Source of the DNA: a virus
Strand: one strand, 5' to 3'
IMG/VR virus record: IMGVR_UViG_3300050821_002611
Location: 1 to 35,456 of that record
DNA: 35,456 nucleotides
In this document: one piece after another, positions 6,632 to 14,910 of the stretch
How positions within the stretch are numbered: the stretch's first letter is position 1
Layout of the letters: every line of letters starts with the position of its first letter
Notes under the pieces: model-generated
Database searches by the model: none
What the model was told of the DNA's origin: nothing
The model's input: the letters and a program-made list of their open reading frames with translations, nothing else
Translations under genes and position numbers: made by a program

Positions 6632-6999
6632 GTACTAAAATACAAAAACCGGCGTGGCTGGACTCTGCCAACGCCGTGCGCGAGTGGCAACGGATCGTGA
6701 AAGAGCTTGGCGACAAGCTGACGGCGGTTGACGCATCGTTGTTAGCTGATTACTGCCAAATGTACGCCGACTGCATAGACCTTCGCCACCGTGTGGAAAA
6801 GGAAGGTGAACTGGTTATGAGTTCAAAAGGCATCATGTACACCAATCCAACACTTAGCATACTAATGAATCGTGAGAACCGGCTATTTCTACTGCGTAGC
6901 CAATTGTACTTCACGCCTAAGTCACGCAATGAAAAGCAGCGCACACAGGGCAAGGCCCGCAGTGTGCTTGACGCACTGGACGGGAAGGGTGCGGAATGA
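6628..6999 (+). CDS. terS: terminase small subunit, P27 family, 123 aa
   Basis: The pattern WLDSANAVREWQRIVKELGD, then LTAVDASLLADYCQMYADC, then a GELVMSSKGIMYTNP segment is characteristic of the P27-type small terminase. Such proteins recognise the packaging site and regulate the large subunit. The length fits the family. The ATG overlaps the HNH stop (ATGA) and the gene lies upstream of the large terminase, separated by three small genes. The C-terminus is basic. Confidence 0.85.
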   Translation: MSTKIQKPAWLDSANAVREWQRIVKELGDKLTAVDASLLADYCQMYADCIDLRHRVEKEGELVMSSKGIMYTNPTLSILMNRENRLFLLRSQLYFTPKSRNEKQRTQGKARSVLDALDGKGAE

Positions 7000-7361
7000 A
7001 TACTAAACAACAATTTATACACAATAGGCTCTTGGACGATAAACCCAAACGGCCTAACGTGTTCACACTGCATTACGCACCTGACGGCGATTGCGAAGAT
7101 ATTGATTGCTGGCACGTCGTACGGTCAACGTGGTGTGATGGTACTGCTGGCAGGTACTTAGCTTGGTATTCAATTGGTACTTTTGACACGTACACAATGG
7201 CGCGTATCTTCCTGCGCGCTGTACGTCAGCGCAACAAAGGCAAGAAATGGGACAGGCAGTACAGGCGTTTGTACCCTAACGACTGCGTAGTACACACCAA
7301 CAACCCCGCATTGCTTAGCGGCGGCATTGATTTGCGCAGCCACGAGGGTGTTAAGCCATGA
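6996..7361 (+). CDS. hypothetical protein, 121 aa
   Basis: It begins MNTKQQFIHNRLLDDKPKRP and is coupled by ATGA to the small terminase. The middle is aromatic and Cys/His-containing (DGDCEDIDCWHVVRSTWCDG), followed by a basic segment (RQRNKGKKWDRQYRRL). The sequence suggests a small soluble alpha/beta protein, possibly metal-binding. No family recognised. Its place between terminase genes suggests an accessory role in packaging or simply a carried early gene. Confidence 0.6.
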   Translation: MNTKQQFIHNRLLDDKPKRPNVFTLHYAPDGDCEDIDCWHVVRSTWCDGTAGRYLAWYSIGTFDTYTMARIFLRAVRQRNKGKKWDRQYRRLYPNDCVVHTNNPALLSGGIDLRSHEGVKP

Positions 7362-7531
7362 GCCGGCGCGGACGAAACTACCGTTACCGCAGGCGGCGCC
7401 GTGCATTCTTGGCGTGCCTGCCGGCGATACTTAGTACAATTACGCCTTTTGGCGTCTTTCGTTGTATTGCACACCCGTACAGCGACTTTGAAATAAAACA
7501 CACCCGTACTAAAAATGAAAACACCCCTTGA
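7358..7531 (+). CDS. small Arg-rich protein with hydrophobic stretch, 57 aa
   Basis: An ATG overlapping the previous TGA (ATGA) opens a 57-codon frame ending in TGA at 7529-7531. The N-terminus is extremely Arg/Tyr-rich (MSRRGRNYRYRRRRRAF), followed by a hydrophobic segment (FLACLPAILSTITPFGVF) and a polar tail. This could be a small inner-membrane protein with a positive cytoplasmic N-terminus, or an RNA/DNA-binding peptide. It fills an otherwise empty gap and overlaps the start of the next frame by 17 bases. The coupling supports it, but no homologue is known to me. Confidence 0.5.
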   Translation: MSRRGRNYRYRRRRRAFLACLPAILSTITPFGVFRCIAHPYSDFEIKHTRTKNENTP

Positions 7532-7700
7532 ACAGTGCGCGGAGATACGCGGCCTAGGTGCGCCACTGGTCTTCTGTGCGGATAAGCAAAGCCTGCCGGG
7601 AAAGACCGTGCTGCATTTTGTACGGTTTGAGACAATCGCGCTGGATAATGACACGCTGGAAGCGGCGCCAATCAACGTTAAGCAGCTTGTGCCCCCTTAA
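7515..7700 (+). CDS. hypothetical protein, 61 aa
   Basis: The frame starts with ATG after an A-rich leader (TACTAAAAATG) and encodes MKTPLEQCAEIRGLGAPLVF, then a polar beta-rich remainder. It overlaps the end of the preceding 57-codon frame and stops 39 bases before the large terminase. No domain recognised. A competing frame at 7558-7743 is less likely because its product is Arg/Cys-rich and it lacks a coupled start. Confidence 0.5.
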   Translation: MKTPLEQCAEIRGLGAPLVFCADKQSLPGKTVLHFVRFETIALDNDTLEAAPINVKQLVPP

Positions 7701-7739
7701 CGACCTGCGCGTGTTGCTGCTGACGCACTATTTTGTACA

Positions 7740-9464
7740 ATGAAGCGAAAGACCAAAAAGCCGAAACGTACTAAACCTGTCTTGGACGCCACGACCGCGT
7801 ACGCGCAGGCGGTGTTGTCTGGCGACGTGCCGGCCTGCAAGTGGGTGCGTCTGGCCTGTCAGCGCCATATTGACGATCTAAAGCGGGAAGACGTGTGGTT
7901 TGATACCGCCGCCGCTGAACGGTTCTTCCGGTACTGTGGACAATTGCAGCACTACAAGGGGCCGGAACGCGGCAAGCCAATTGTACTGGAACCTTGGCAG
8001 AAATTTTTCTTTGGCTGCGTGTACGGTTGGAAAAGAGTACACAACGGCAAGCGCACTGACTTGTGGCGCTTCAACTACTTTTACTTGGAAGTGCCGCGCA
8101 AAAACGGCAAGACCACGCTCTGCGCTGCCGGCGCTTCGTACGATTGCGGTTTTCTGGAAAACACCGGGGCGGAAGTGTACTGCCTTGCCACAAAAGAGGA
8201 TCAGGCCAAGTTATTGTACAACGACGTGGCCGCGTTCATTTCGCAAAGCGAGGGGCTTTCAGAAACCTTTGAGATATTAAAAGGCAAGAATACTATCTTT
8301 GCGGTGGATTCAGCGCGTACGTCGTTCATTAAGCCGCTGGGGTCTGACTCACAGCGGCTTGACGGCCTGAATCCATTCAGCGCCTATTGCGACGAACTGC
8401 ACGCCTGGCCAAAGCGCGAGCTGTGGGACGTGATGGACGACGCCTTTGGCGCGCGTACCAACTGGCATATGGGGGCGATTACCACAGCCGGACATAACCG
8501 GCAGGGCATTTGCTACGAACAGCGCCAGCATTTGATTAGAGTGCTAAAAAAAGAAGATATTGCGGACAACGTGTTTGGTGTAATTTATACGGTAGAGCAC
8601 GAACAAGAGGACAATTGGGATCAGCCAAAAAATTGGTACATTGCCAACCCCAACCTTGGTACGGGAAAAGAACTGAGCTACATGCAGAGCAAGGCGACGG
8701 GTGCCAAGCAAATGCCGTCCAGCCTCAACACTTTCAAAAACAAGCAGCTCAATATCTGGACGGACGTAGCGGAAGCGTGGCTGCAAATGGATACGTGGGA
8801 CAAACGCCGCGTACCGTACACTTGGGAAAGCATGGCGCGCAAACGTTGCGTGGCCGGCATGGACTTGGCGCGCGTCAACGACTTGTCCGCCGTGGCGTAC
8901 GTTTTTCCAAAGCAGCCGGGCGTTGAAAAGGTACGGTACTTGGTGGACTTCTACCTGCCGGATCAGGACTTGCAGCTCAAGAGCGAGCGTGACGGCGTTG
9001 ATTACCGGCTCTGGAAACAGCAGGGCTGGCTGAAAACCACACCCGGCAACACCACGGACTTTTCTTTTATACACCACGACATTGTTAAGCGTTGTACACA
9101 AGTGGTGGTGGATGAAATTGCGTACGACAGGCACTTTGCCGGCGAGCTGGTGAACACCCTGCAAAATGAAGGGCTGCCCCTTGTGGAAATTGGCATGGGA
9201 TTTATTAGTATGGCAGCGCCAACGGCTGAGTTTGAACGCCTGGCCGTGTCCGGCGAGGTTGAGCACGACGGCAATCCCATACTAACTTGGAACTGTAGTA
9301 ATACGGTTATACGCCGTGACCCGGTGGGAAACATGAAGCCGGACAAGGAACTTTCGCAGAAACGTATTGACGGTGTGGTGGCGTGCATTATGGGGCTGGC
9401 CCGATTGTTTGAGAATACAAACAAGCCCAGTGTGTACGAATCTAGGGGCGCGCTTATTTTGTAA
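7740..9464 (+). CDS. terL: terminase large subunit, 574 aa
   Basis: The ATPase domain has the terminase-type Walker A EVPRKNGKTT at about residues 117-126 and a Walker B FSAYCDELHAW with Asp218-Glu219. A coupling motif region follows (TTAGHNRQGICYEQ). The C-terminal RNase H-like nuclease shows AGMDLARVNDLSA, VVVDEIAYDR and KRIDGVVA, which supply its acidic residues. Length and order match Terminase_1/YmfN-type (HK97-like) large subunits. It translocates DNA into proheads through the portal and cuts it to unit lengths. The start is preceded by TTTTGTACA, without a Shine-Dalgarno. Confidence 0.95.
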   Translation: MKRKTKKPKRTKPVLDATTAYAQAVLSGDVPACKWVRLACQRHIDDLKREDVWFDTAAAERFFRYCGQLQHYKGPERGKPIVLEPWQKFFFGCVYGWKRVHNGKRTDLWRFNYFYLEVPRKNGKTTLCAAGASYDCGFLENTGAEVYCLATKEDQAKLLYNDVAAFISQSEGLSETFEILKGKNTIFAVDSARTSFIKPLGSDSQRLDGLNPFSAYCDELHAWPKRELWDVMDDAFGARTNWHMGAITTAGHNRQGICYEQRQHLIRVLKKEDIADNVFGVIYTVEHEQEDNWDQPKNWYIANPNLGTGKELSYMQSKATGAKQMPSSLNTFKNKQLNIWTDVAEAWLQMDTWDKRRVPYTWESMARKRCVAGMDLARVNDLSAVAYVFPKQPGVEKVRYLVDFYLPDQDLQLKSERDGVDYRLWKQQGWLKTTPGNTTDFSFIHHDIVKRCTQVVVDEIAYDRHFAGELVNTLQNEGLPLVEIGMGFISMAAPTAEFERLAVSGEVEHDGNPILTWNCSNTVIRRDPVGNMKPDKELSQKRIDGVVACIMGLARLFENTNKPSVYESRGALIL

Positions 9465-9517
9465 ATATCTTGCTTGCATGGTAGGTTAGCACCCCATAAG
9501 CAAAGGATTAAGCAGAA

Positions 9518-11053
9518 ATGCGTATCCTTGGCTTCAATATAGAACGTAGTACAGTAAGAAATAGTACTATAGAGACACGGGACAGCGGCACGTCAAACCT
9601 GACGAACCCGGAAGAGTGGCTTCTACAAGCCATTTTAGGCCGCGTGGCGTCAGCCACGGGTATTACGGTAACGCCGCTGCGCATGATTGGTATTGCAACG
9701 GTGTTTGGTTGCGTACGGGTACGGGCGGAAGCAATGGCCTCACTGCCGCTGCTGTTGTGCCAAACCAAGCCGGACGGGTCGCGGATTGAGGCGCGCAACC
9801 TGCCGCTGTTTTCGTACATGCACGACGCGCCAAACAAGGAAATGTCCGCGTTTGATTTTGTTGGCACGATGGAAGGGCACCTGAGTCTTCGCCAGAACGC
9901 CTTTGCGGAAATCATGCGGGACAGCGACGGCGATGTTTGCGGTTTGTACCCCATTGATCCGATGGACATTTCCATGACGCGCGATAGCCGTACAAATGAT
10001 TTGGGCTTTCGATACATGCGGCGCGGTATTGATTTTAAGCTTGAGGATATGATACACCTTAAAGGGTATTCACGTAGTGGTATCATAGGCATTGACCACA
10101 GCGCCAGCTTGCAGGAAGTCTTCGCGCTGGCGATTGCCTTGCAGGACAACGCGGCAAAATTTTTCGGCAATGGTTCACGGCCCAACGGTGTACTGGAAGC
10201 ACCCAACGCCTTGAGCGCGGAAGCGCAGAAGCGCCTGAAAGAACAGTTTGAGCAATCGACAAGCGGGCGCAACGCGTACCGTACTGTTGTATTGGAAGAG
10301 GGGCTAAAGTACGCAGCTACGCGTTCTGAAAACAAGGATTCCCAATTTCAAGAGGCGCGCGAGTATCAGGACTTGCAGATTTGCCGGGTGTTTGGCGTAC
10401 CGCCGCACAAGGTGGGTATCATGGGCGCATCACCCCGTGCCAATGTTGAGCAGGAAAACCTTTCGTTTGTTGTCGATACGATCCGCCCCAATTGCGTACG
10501 GTGGGAAAAAAATATCAACATGCGCCTGTTGACGCAAGAGGAGCGGGATCAGGGGTACGGCTTCCGTTTCAGTTTGGACGAAATGATGCGCGGTGATTCA
10601 GCTTCGCGCTTTGCGTACTATCAATCCGGCAGGCAGAATGGCTGGTTGAGCGCAAACGACGTTCGCAGGCGCGAAGGCTTGAACCCCATAGACGGCGGTG
10701 ATGTGTATTGGCAGCCAATTAACATGATTGATGCCCGGTTTGCCACGGCGTACCTGCTGAAAGCTGGCAGCCAGTCGCAAGACCCCAACGCAGGCGCAGC
10801 CGCACCGGACGACGATGCGCAAGACGCGGTTGACCCAAAGACGGGCGAAAAGGTAAAGGGCAAAAAGAAGAAAAAGAAAGCAGCCGCCGCAGCGCCCGCA
10901 CCTGCCGGGCCAATGAAAGTGTACGCGCCTATTCTCGTGCAGGTGGACGCAGATACAGCGGAGCCTGGCACCAAACCTGTAGCACCTGATTTGAAACCCA
11001 AACCCAAAGAGCTGGCGATTGACGAAGACTCTACGATACAGAAAACGTATTAA
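9518..11053 (+). CDS. portal protein, HK97 family, 511 aa
   Basis: The protein shows the HK97-portal pattern: VTPLRMIGIATVFGCVRVRA near residue 50, LPLFSYMHDAPN, then a wing region with LYPIDPMDISMTRDS. Next come MIHLKGYSRSGIIGID and the C-terminal stem and crown around FGVPPHKVGIMG and NVEQENLSFVVDTIRPN. It forms the dodecameric vertex ring through which DNA enters and to which the tail is joined. The last 80 residues are Ala/Lys/Pro-rich (KGKKKKKKAAAAAPAPA) and probably disordered. It sits between the terminase and the prohead protease, as usual. Confidence 0.95.
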   Translation: MRILGFNIERSTVRNSTIETRDSGTSNLTNPEEWLLQAILGRVASATGITVTPLRMIGIATVFGCVRVRAEAMASLPLLLCQTKPDGSRIEARNLPLFSYMHDAPNKEMSAFDFVGTMEGHLSLRQNAFAEIMRDSDGDVCGLYPIDPMDISMTRDSRTNDLGFRYMRRGIDFKLEDMIHLKGYSRSGIIGIDHSASLQEVFALAIALQDNAAKFFGNGSRPNGVLEAPNALSAEAQKRLKEQFEQSTSGRNAYRTVVLEEGLKYAATRSENKDSQFQEAREYQDLQICRVFGVPPHKVGIMGASPRANVEQENLSFVVDTIRPNCVRWEKNINMRLLTQEERDQGYGFRFSLDEMMRGDSASRFAYYQSGRQNGWLSANDVRRREGLNPIDGGDVYWQPINMIDARFATAYLLKAGSQSQDPNAGAAAPDDDAQDAVDPKTGEKVKGKKKKKKAAAAAPAPAGPMKVYAPILVQVDADTAEPGTKPVAPDLKPKPKELAIDEDSTIQKTY

Positions 11054-11057
11054 TTTT

Positions 11058-11942
11058 ATGAATACTTCACTTGAAATTCGCGTTTGCAAAGGCATTGAGG
11101 TAAGGGACGCCGATACCAAACGTTTTCCGGGCAGCATCGGCCAGTTGGTTGGCTACGCCGCCAAGTTCAATTCCCACAGCAAGGAAATTCGCCAAGGTGG
11201 CGTGTCATTTATTGAACGCATACGGCCCGGCGCTTTCACCCGTTCGCTTGCCCTCAAGGATGATGACCACGACGTACGCATGCTAGTCGGCCATGACAAG
11301 ACGCGCATCCTTGGCCGGCAGAGCGCCGGGACGCTGGAAATTCGTGAGGATGCCACGGGCCTGGCAATCGTTAACCACGTGATTGATACTACGGACGGTA
11401 GGGACATGCTGGCCAATGTTCGCGCAGGCAACCTTGACGCCATGAGCTTTGGTTTCCTGCCAAAGAAAAGTGCCGTAACCAAGGAAGCCGGCCAAGTGTA
11501 CCGTGACCTTGTGGACGTTGACTTGCCGGAAGTTTCCGTTGTCACGTGGGCCGCGTATAAAGACACAGAGCTGGCCGCGCGTGATTTTGACGCCTTCAAG
11601 GGCGAACTGCTGCGCGTTAGCGGGGCGCACGTGCCGGCGATGCAGCGTCGTCGTCTTGAACTGCTTTCCCTTGAGCTGCGGTACGGTGAGCTGTCCGTTG
11701 AATCGCCGTCGCCTTCGTACAGTTCTGTGCAGGAACAGGCCCGCCAGGCCAGCTACGCGGCTGCGGAGGCCACCCGCAAGGCCCGCGCGGGTAACGCAGA
11801 GGATCAGGACAACGCGGCCAAGGCGCACAAAAAGGCCGCGCAGCTCAACGAGGCGGCAAGCAAGGCCGCGCCGGACTACTATTGCGCCTTGTGCAACGAG
11901 CACACGGCTCTGGCCAAGATGCACGCCAAACAGGCCGCTTAA
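11058..11942 (+). CDS. prohead protease (S78) with helical C-terminal extension, 294 aa
   Basis: Residues about 25-175 match the HK97 prohead protease family: VGYAAKFNSHS, RIRPGAFTRSL, MLVGHDKTRILG with His79, NLDAMSFGF with Ser130, and DLPEVSVV with Glu158, a plausible His-Ser-Glu triad. It cleaves the capsid protein delta domain during head maturation. The ATG at 11058, five bases after the portal stop, is chosen because an upstream frame to 11019 would lie inside the portal gene. Residues about 235-294 form an Ala/Lys-rich coiled segment (EATRKARAGNAEDQ, AAKAHKKAAQLNEAAS), perhaps scaffold-like. Confidence 0.9.
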   Translation: MNTSLEIRVCKGIEVRDADTKRFPGSIGQLVGYAAKFNSHSKEIRQGGVSFIERIRPGAFTRSLALKDDDHDVRMLVGHDKTRILGRQSAGTLEIREDATGLAIVNHVIDTTDGRDMLANVRAGNLDAMSFGFLPKKSAVTKEAGQVYRDLVDVDLPEVSVVTWAAYKDTELAARDFDAFKGELLRVSGAHVPAMQRRRLELLSLELRYGELSVESPSPSYSSVQEQARQASYAAAEATRKARAGNAEDQDNAAKAHKKAAQLNEAASKAAPDYYCALCNEHTALAKMHAKQAA

Positions 11943-11992
11943 CTTTCAGGGCGCTTTCCGCGCTAATCATACAAAACACAAAAACCAAATCC

Positions 11993-13441
11993 ATGAATAA
12001 AAAGTTGAAAGAATTGATTGAGCAGCGCGCCGCCGCCCTAGCAAAAGCGGAAGCTCTTGTTGCTCTTTCCGAAAAAGAAAACCGCGCCTTCACTGACGCG
12101 GAGCAGACTGCGTACACCGGCCATATTGGCGAGGTGCGCGGTTTCGATACCAAAATTACGCAGGCCAAGGAACAGGCTGAACTGCGCAAGACGCAGGACG
12201 CCCTTGCCCTTGAGCAGCGTAATGCCAATCCCACCGCCCGCGCCGCCGCACCTGTGGACATGAGCGTGCAGGGTGAGTACAGCGAAGAGCAGATTCGCGC
12301 AATCCAAGGATACAGCTACCTCAAGGGTATCCGCCAAATGCTGACACAGGAACGCTGTGACGGTGTTGAGCTGGAAATGCACCAAGAGGCCCAGCGCGAG
12401 GCCTGCGCAGCCGGTACGACCATTGAAGGTAACTTTGGTGTGCCGCTTGTTGTACTTCAACGTGCCGGCCTGCGCAGCATGGAAACTCGCGCCATTACGG
12501 CCACGGGTCAAACGTCTGCTGCTGGGGATCAGGGTGGTTTGGCCATTCAAACCAACGTTGGTTCAATCATCGAACGTTTTTACGCCAAACTTTTGGTCAA
12601 GAAAATGGGTACGCGTATTCTTGACGGCCTGGTTGGCAATTTGCTCTTTCCCCGGCATGTCACCGATGACGAAGCTGCGGTGAAGGGTGAAAACAACGCC
12701 GCGCCGGTCACTAGTTCGACCATGAACAGCATTACGTTGTCACCCCGGCGCGTGCCGGTTGTGCTGGAAATCAGCCGTCAGTTTTCCATGCAGACTTCCC
12801 CCTCTGTGGAAGCATACTTGCGCGATGATATTTCATTTCAGATTGCGAAGATTATCGACACGTATTGCATTAGCGGCACCGGCTCTTCCGGCCAGCCCTA
12901 CGGCATTCTGAACACTGCCGGCATCGCTACTTTGTACGCGGGTGCAACCGTTTCGATTGTCAACGGTGTGCCCACCATTACCGCCCCGGCTTCCGGCACC
13001 AACGCCAACGGCGCTGCCTTGAGCTACGCGGATATTGTGCTGTTGGAACGTGCCATTGCCATTGCTGACGCCGACATGGGTAAGCTTGGCTTTATCACCA
13101 ACCCGCAGGTGCGCGCAGCGCTGAAACTCACGCCGAAAATCGGCAGCACGTACCCCACCTTTGTTTGGCCGGATTCCGGCCAAGACCTGATTGGGTACAA
13201 TGCCGGCGTAACCACGCAAATGCCCGCCAACGGGGCCAAGGGCAGTTCCACGACTCTTTCTTCAATCATCTACGGTAATTGGGATGACGCGGTTATGGGC
13301 CAATGGGGCGGCTTGGATATGCTTATCAATCCATACAGTAAAGACGATCAGGGCATTATCCGTATCAATGCGTGGTCGTTCTTTGACTTCAACGTGCGCC
13401 GTCCGAAATCGTTCGCAGCCATTCTTGACGCTGCGGCCTGA
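11993..13441 (+). CDS. major capsid protein, HK97 fold, 482 aa
   Basis: The N-terminal 100 or so residues are helical and charged (KLKELIEQRAAALAKAEAL), the delta (scaffolding) domain expected for this family. The remainder is a typical HK97 subunit: GGLAIQTNVGSIIERFYAK, the spine and E-loop around VGNLLFPRHVTDDEA, VPVVLEISRQFSMQ, then GNWDDAVMGQWGGLDMLI near the C-terminus. It assembles the icosahedral head. The ATG at 11993 is chosen because it gives a normal N-terminus after an A-rich leader (ACAAAAACCAAATCC); a frame back to 11882 overlaps the protease gene. It ends in TGA directly followed by TAG. Confidence 0.95.
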   Translation: MNKKLKELIEQRAAALAKAEALVALSEKENRAFTDAEQTAYTGHIGEVRGFDTKITQAKEQAELRKTQDALALEQRNANPTARAAAPVDMSVQGEYSEEQIRAIQGYSYLKGIRQMLTQERCDGVELEMHQEAQREACAAGTTIEGNFGVPLVVLQRAGLRSMETRAITATGQTSAAGDQGGLAIQTNVGSIIERFYAKLLVKKMGTRILDGLVGNLLFPRHVTDDEAAVKGENNAAPVTSSTMNSITLSPRRVPVVLEISRQFSMQTSPSVEAYLRDDISFQIAKIIDTYCISGTGSSGQPYGILNTAGIATLYAGATVSIVNGVPTITAPASGTNANGAALSYADIVLLERAIAIADADMGKLGFITNPQVRAALKLTPKIGSTYPTFVWPDSGQDLIGYNAGVTTQMPANGAKGSSTTLSSIIYGNWDDAVMGQWGGLDMLINPYSKDDQGIIRINAWSFFDFNVRRPKSFAAILDAAA

Positions 13442-13467
13442 TAGTTTTCCGTACTAACGTTCACAAC

Positions 13468-13490
13468 CCTGCCGGACAGCAAACGGCAGG
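13468..13490 (+). terminator. hairpin after major capsid gene
   Basis: CCTGCCG and CGGCAGG form a perfect 7-bp stem with a 9-base loop in the 72-base gap behind the capsid gene. There is no T-run after it, so it is more likely a weak attenuator or an mRNA 3'-end stabiliser for the abundant capsid message than a strong intrinsic terminator. Confidence 0.4.
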
Positions 13491-13513
13491 AATAATCAAA
13501 CAATACTAATACA

Positions 13514-14350
13514 ATGCCTTTTACTCAATTACAGCCCGTGACAGCTATTTCCGCCACTGGCGGTGGTACTGACGCACCGTTTAGCGGTCTTACGGGTTTT
13601 GGACAGGTCAACCTGTCTTCGCTCAATACCGCAGGCACCACGCCCACGCTTGCTGCCAAGTTGCAGCATTCAGCGGCCCCCGTGCTTGGCTACAATCAAC
13701 TCGTGGTTGGCACCACGCAGAACAAAATCAAAGCCGGCGCTTCCACCACCGTGGAAGTCGGCGCGAAAATCACCAAGTCTGGTGCGTCGTCCATCAAAAG
13801 CGTTTCCTGCATGTTGCAGCAAAACGGTGCAGTGTCGCAGTCAGCTACGCTGGCAATGACGATCTATGCCGACAGCGCGGGTGCGCCTGGCACCTCGCTT
13901 GGAGTGTCCGCTAATGTACTCGTTTCCGCCATTCCCACGGCGTACGGTTACGTTACCTTCACGTTTGCCACGCCGATTGACTTGGCTGACGCCACGATTT
14001 ACCACTTCGTGCTTATTGCTTCGTACACGGCCAGCAGCACGGCCAACGTTACGTGGCAGTCCAACACGGTGGGCAGCGGCGGCACGCTTGAAACGTTCGA
14101 CGGCACAAGCACGTGGACGGCCACGGCGACGGAAGCCCTTGAAATGTTCACCTCTGATTACGTCTTTACGGACGTGACGGGCGGTGGATTCACCGGGGCC
14201 ACCACGGGTGCGGCCAACCAGAGCCTTGGCTTCTATCACAACATTACGTTCAAGGCGTTTGTCCGCCTGTACTTCACCATTGGCGGCACCGCCAGCCCTA
14301 ACTACTACGTGTCCGCGTTGTACGACGGCAAAAAAGTCACCACGCCATGA
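13514..14350 (+). CDS. putative head decoration or fibre protein with beta-sandwich domain, 278 aa
   Basis: This is a Ser/Thr/Gly-rich all-beta sequence. The central part (about residues 60-210) reads like a jelly-roll or carbohydrate-binding-type domain: TIYADSAGAPGTSLGVSANV, YGYVTFTFATPIDLADATIY, HFVLIASYTASS and VTWQSNTVGSGG. Its place right after the capsid gene suggests a capsid decoration protein, perhaps binding surface glycans (inference). The leader is CAATACTAATACA before the ATG, a recurring A/T-rich start context here. There is no signal peptide, unlike some downstream fibre-like genes. Confidence 0.65.
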   Translation: MPFTQLQPVTAISATGGGTDAPFSGLTGFGQVNLSSLNTAGTTPTLAAKLQHSAAPVLGYNQLVVGTTQNKIKAGASTTVEVGAKITKSGASSIKSVSCMLQQNGAVSQSATLAMTIYADSAGAPGTSLGVSANVLVSAIPTAYGYVTFTFATPIDLADATIYHFVLIASYTASSTANVTWQSNTVGSGGTLETFDGTSTWTATATEALEMFTSDYVFTDVTGGGFTGATTGAANQSLGFYHNITFKAFVRLYFTIGGTASPNYYVSALYDGKKVTTP

Positions 14351-14595
14351 TTACCATAACCCAACCTGCCCAGCGTACCAGCCCAACCAAGCTTGTGGCC
14401 GTCAAACTCAGGTACAGTACGCGCGTTGACGTGCGAACTGTACCTGATTCCCACAGCGACGTGCGTTCATTCGATGTGCACGCCGTTGTCAGCGTCCTGC
14501 CTGCTGTGGCTAATGATCTTTTGGCCAACAAGGTGGGTGATTTGTACAACGGGCCGCTGCCCGCTGAGCAGGTCGTCAAGAAACAGGCAAAGTAA
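14347..14595 (+). CDS. hypothetical protein, 82 aa
   Basis: Coupled by ATGA to the putative decoration gene. The sequence (ITITQPAQRTSPTKLVAVKL, then RVDVRTVPDSHSDVRSFDVH) suggests a short beta protein with a helical C-terminus (LLANKVGDLY) and a basic tail. No family recognised. A structural or assembly role is likely from location only. Confidence 0.6.
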   Translation: MITITQPAQRTSPTKLVAVKLRYSTRVDVRTVPDSHSDVRSFDVHAVVSVLPAVANDLLANKVGDLYNGPLPAEQVVKKQAK

Positions 14596-14621
14596 CCGCG
14601 CGCCACAACGCCACAACTTTT

Positions 14622-14855
14622 ATGCCCACACCAACCGCTTTGATCGTTGAGGTTTCAATTACGCCTGGCGCAACCGGCGTAGTACCTTTGTTCTACTCGC
14701 CCACGTTGTGCCAGCAGTCCGTAATAACTCCGTTGGCCACCAACACGGGCACTATCACCATTGGCGCGCTAGCCACGCCGATTAATCAGGCACCGTTGAC
14801 GCTGCCTTTCATTCCGGGCGGCAAGCCATACGATCTTTCAAAGCTGAACATTTAG
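14622..14855 (+). CDS. hypothetical head-region protein, 77 aa to an in-frame amber codon
   Basis: The product is beta-rich (VEVSITPGATGVVPLFYS, TGTITIGALATPINQAPLTL) and stops at a TAG after PGGKPYDLSKLNI. The same frame continues for 17 sense codons as ASDATTGVLVIYTNANL to a TAA at 14907-14909, one base before the next ATG. The continuation looks like the natural end of this small beta protein, where Asp-Leu-Ser is normally followed by further strands. The annotated end may thus be an amber mutation, a sequence error or a readthrough site. Function unknown, possibly a minor virion protein. Confidence 0.6.
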   Translation: MPTPTALIVEVSITPGATGVVPLFYSPTLCQQSVITPLATNTGTITIGALATPINQAPLTLPFIPGGKPYDLSKLNI

Positions 14856-14909
14856 GCGTCAGACGCGACAACCGGCGTGCTGGTTATCTATACCAACGCC
14901 AACCTGTAA
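14853..14909 (+). other. in-frame amber codon and coding-like extension
   Basis: TAG at 14853-14855 is followed in frame by codons for ASDATTGVLVIYTNANL and TAA, spaced exactly for the next gene at 14911. The window uses TAG as an ordinary stop elsewhere (gene ends at 21296 and 27868), so general recoding of TAG is not indicated. Confidence 0.55.
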
Positions 14910-14910
14910 C

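Noticed and set aside
8544-9266. 240-codon antisense frame over the large terminase
   Set aside because: It is a shadow of terL codon usage, lacks recognisable protein features and opposes an unambiguous gene.
9508-10335. 275-codon antisense frame over the portal gene
   Set aside because: Ser/Arg-rich shadow of a certain portal gene; no coupling to neighbours.
14622-14909. Genome-wide recoding of TAG
   Set aside because: TAG ends other genes normally (21294-21296 and 27866-27868), and no suppressor tRNA was seen.
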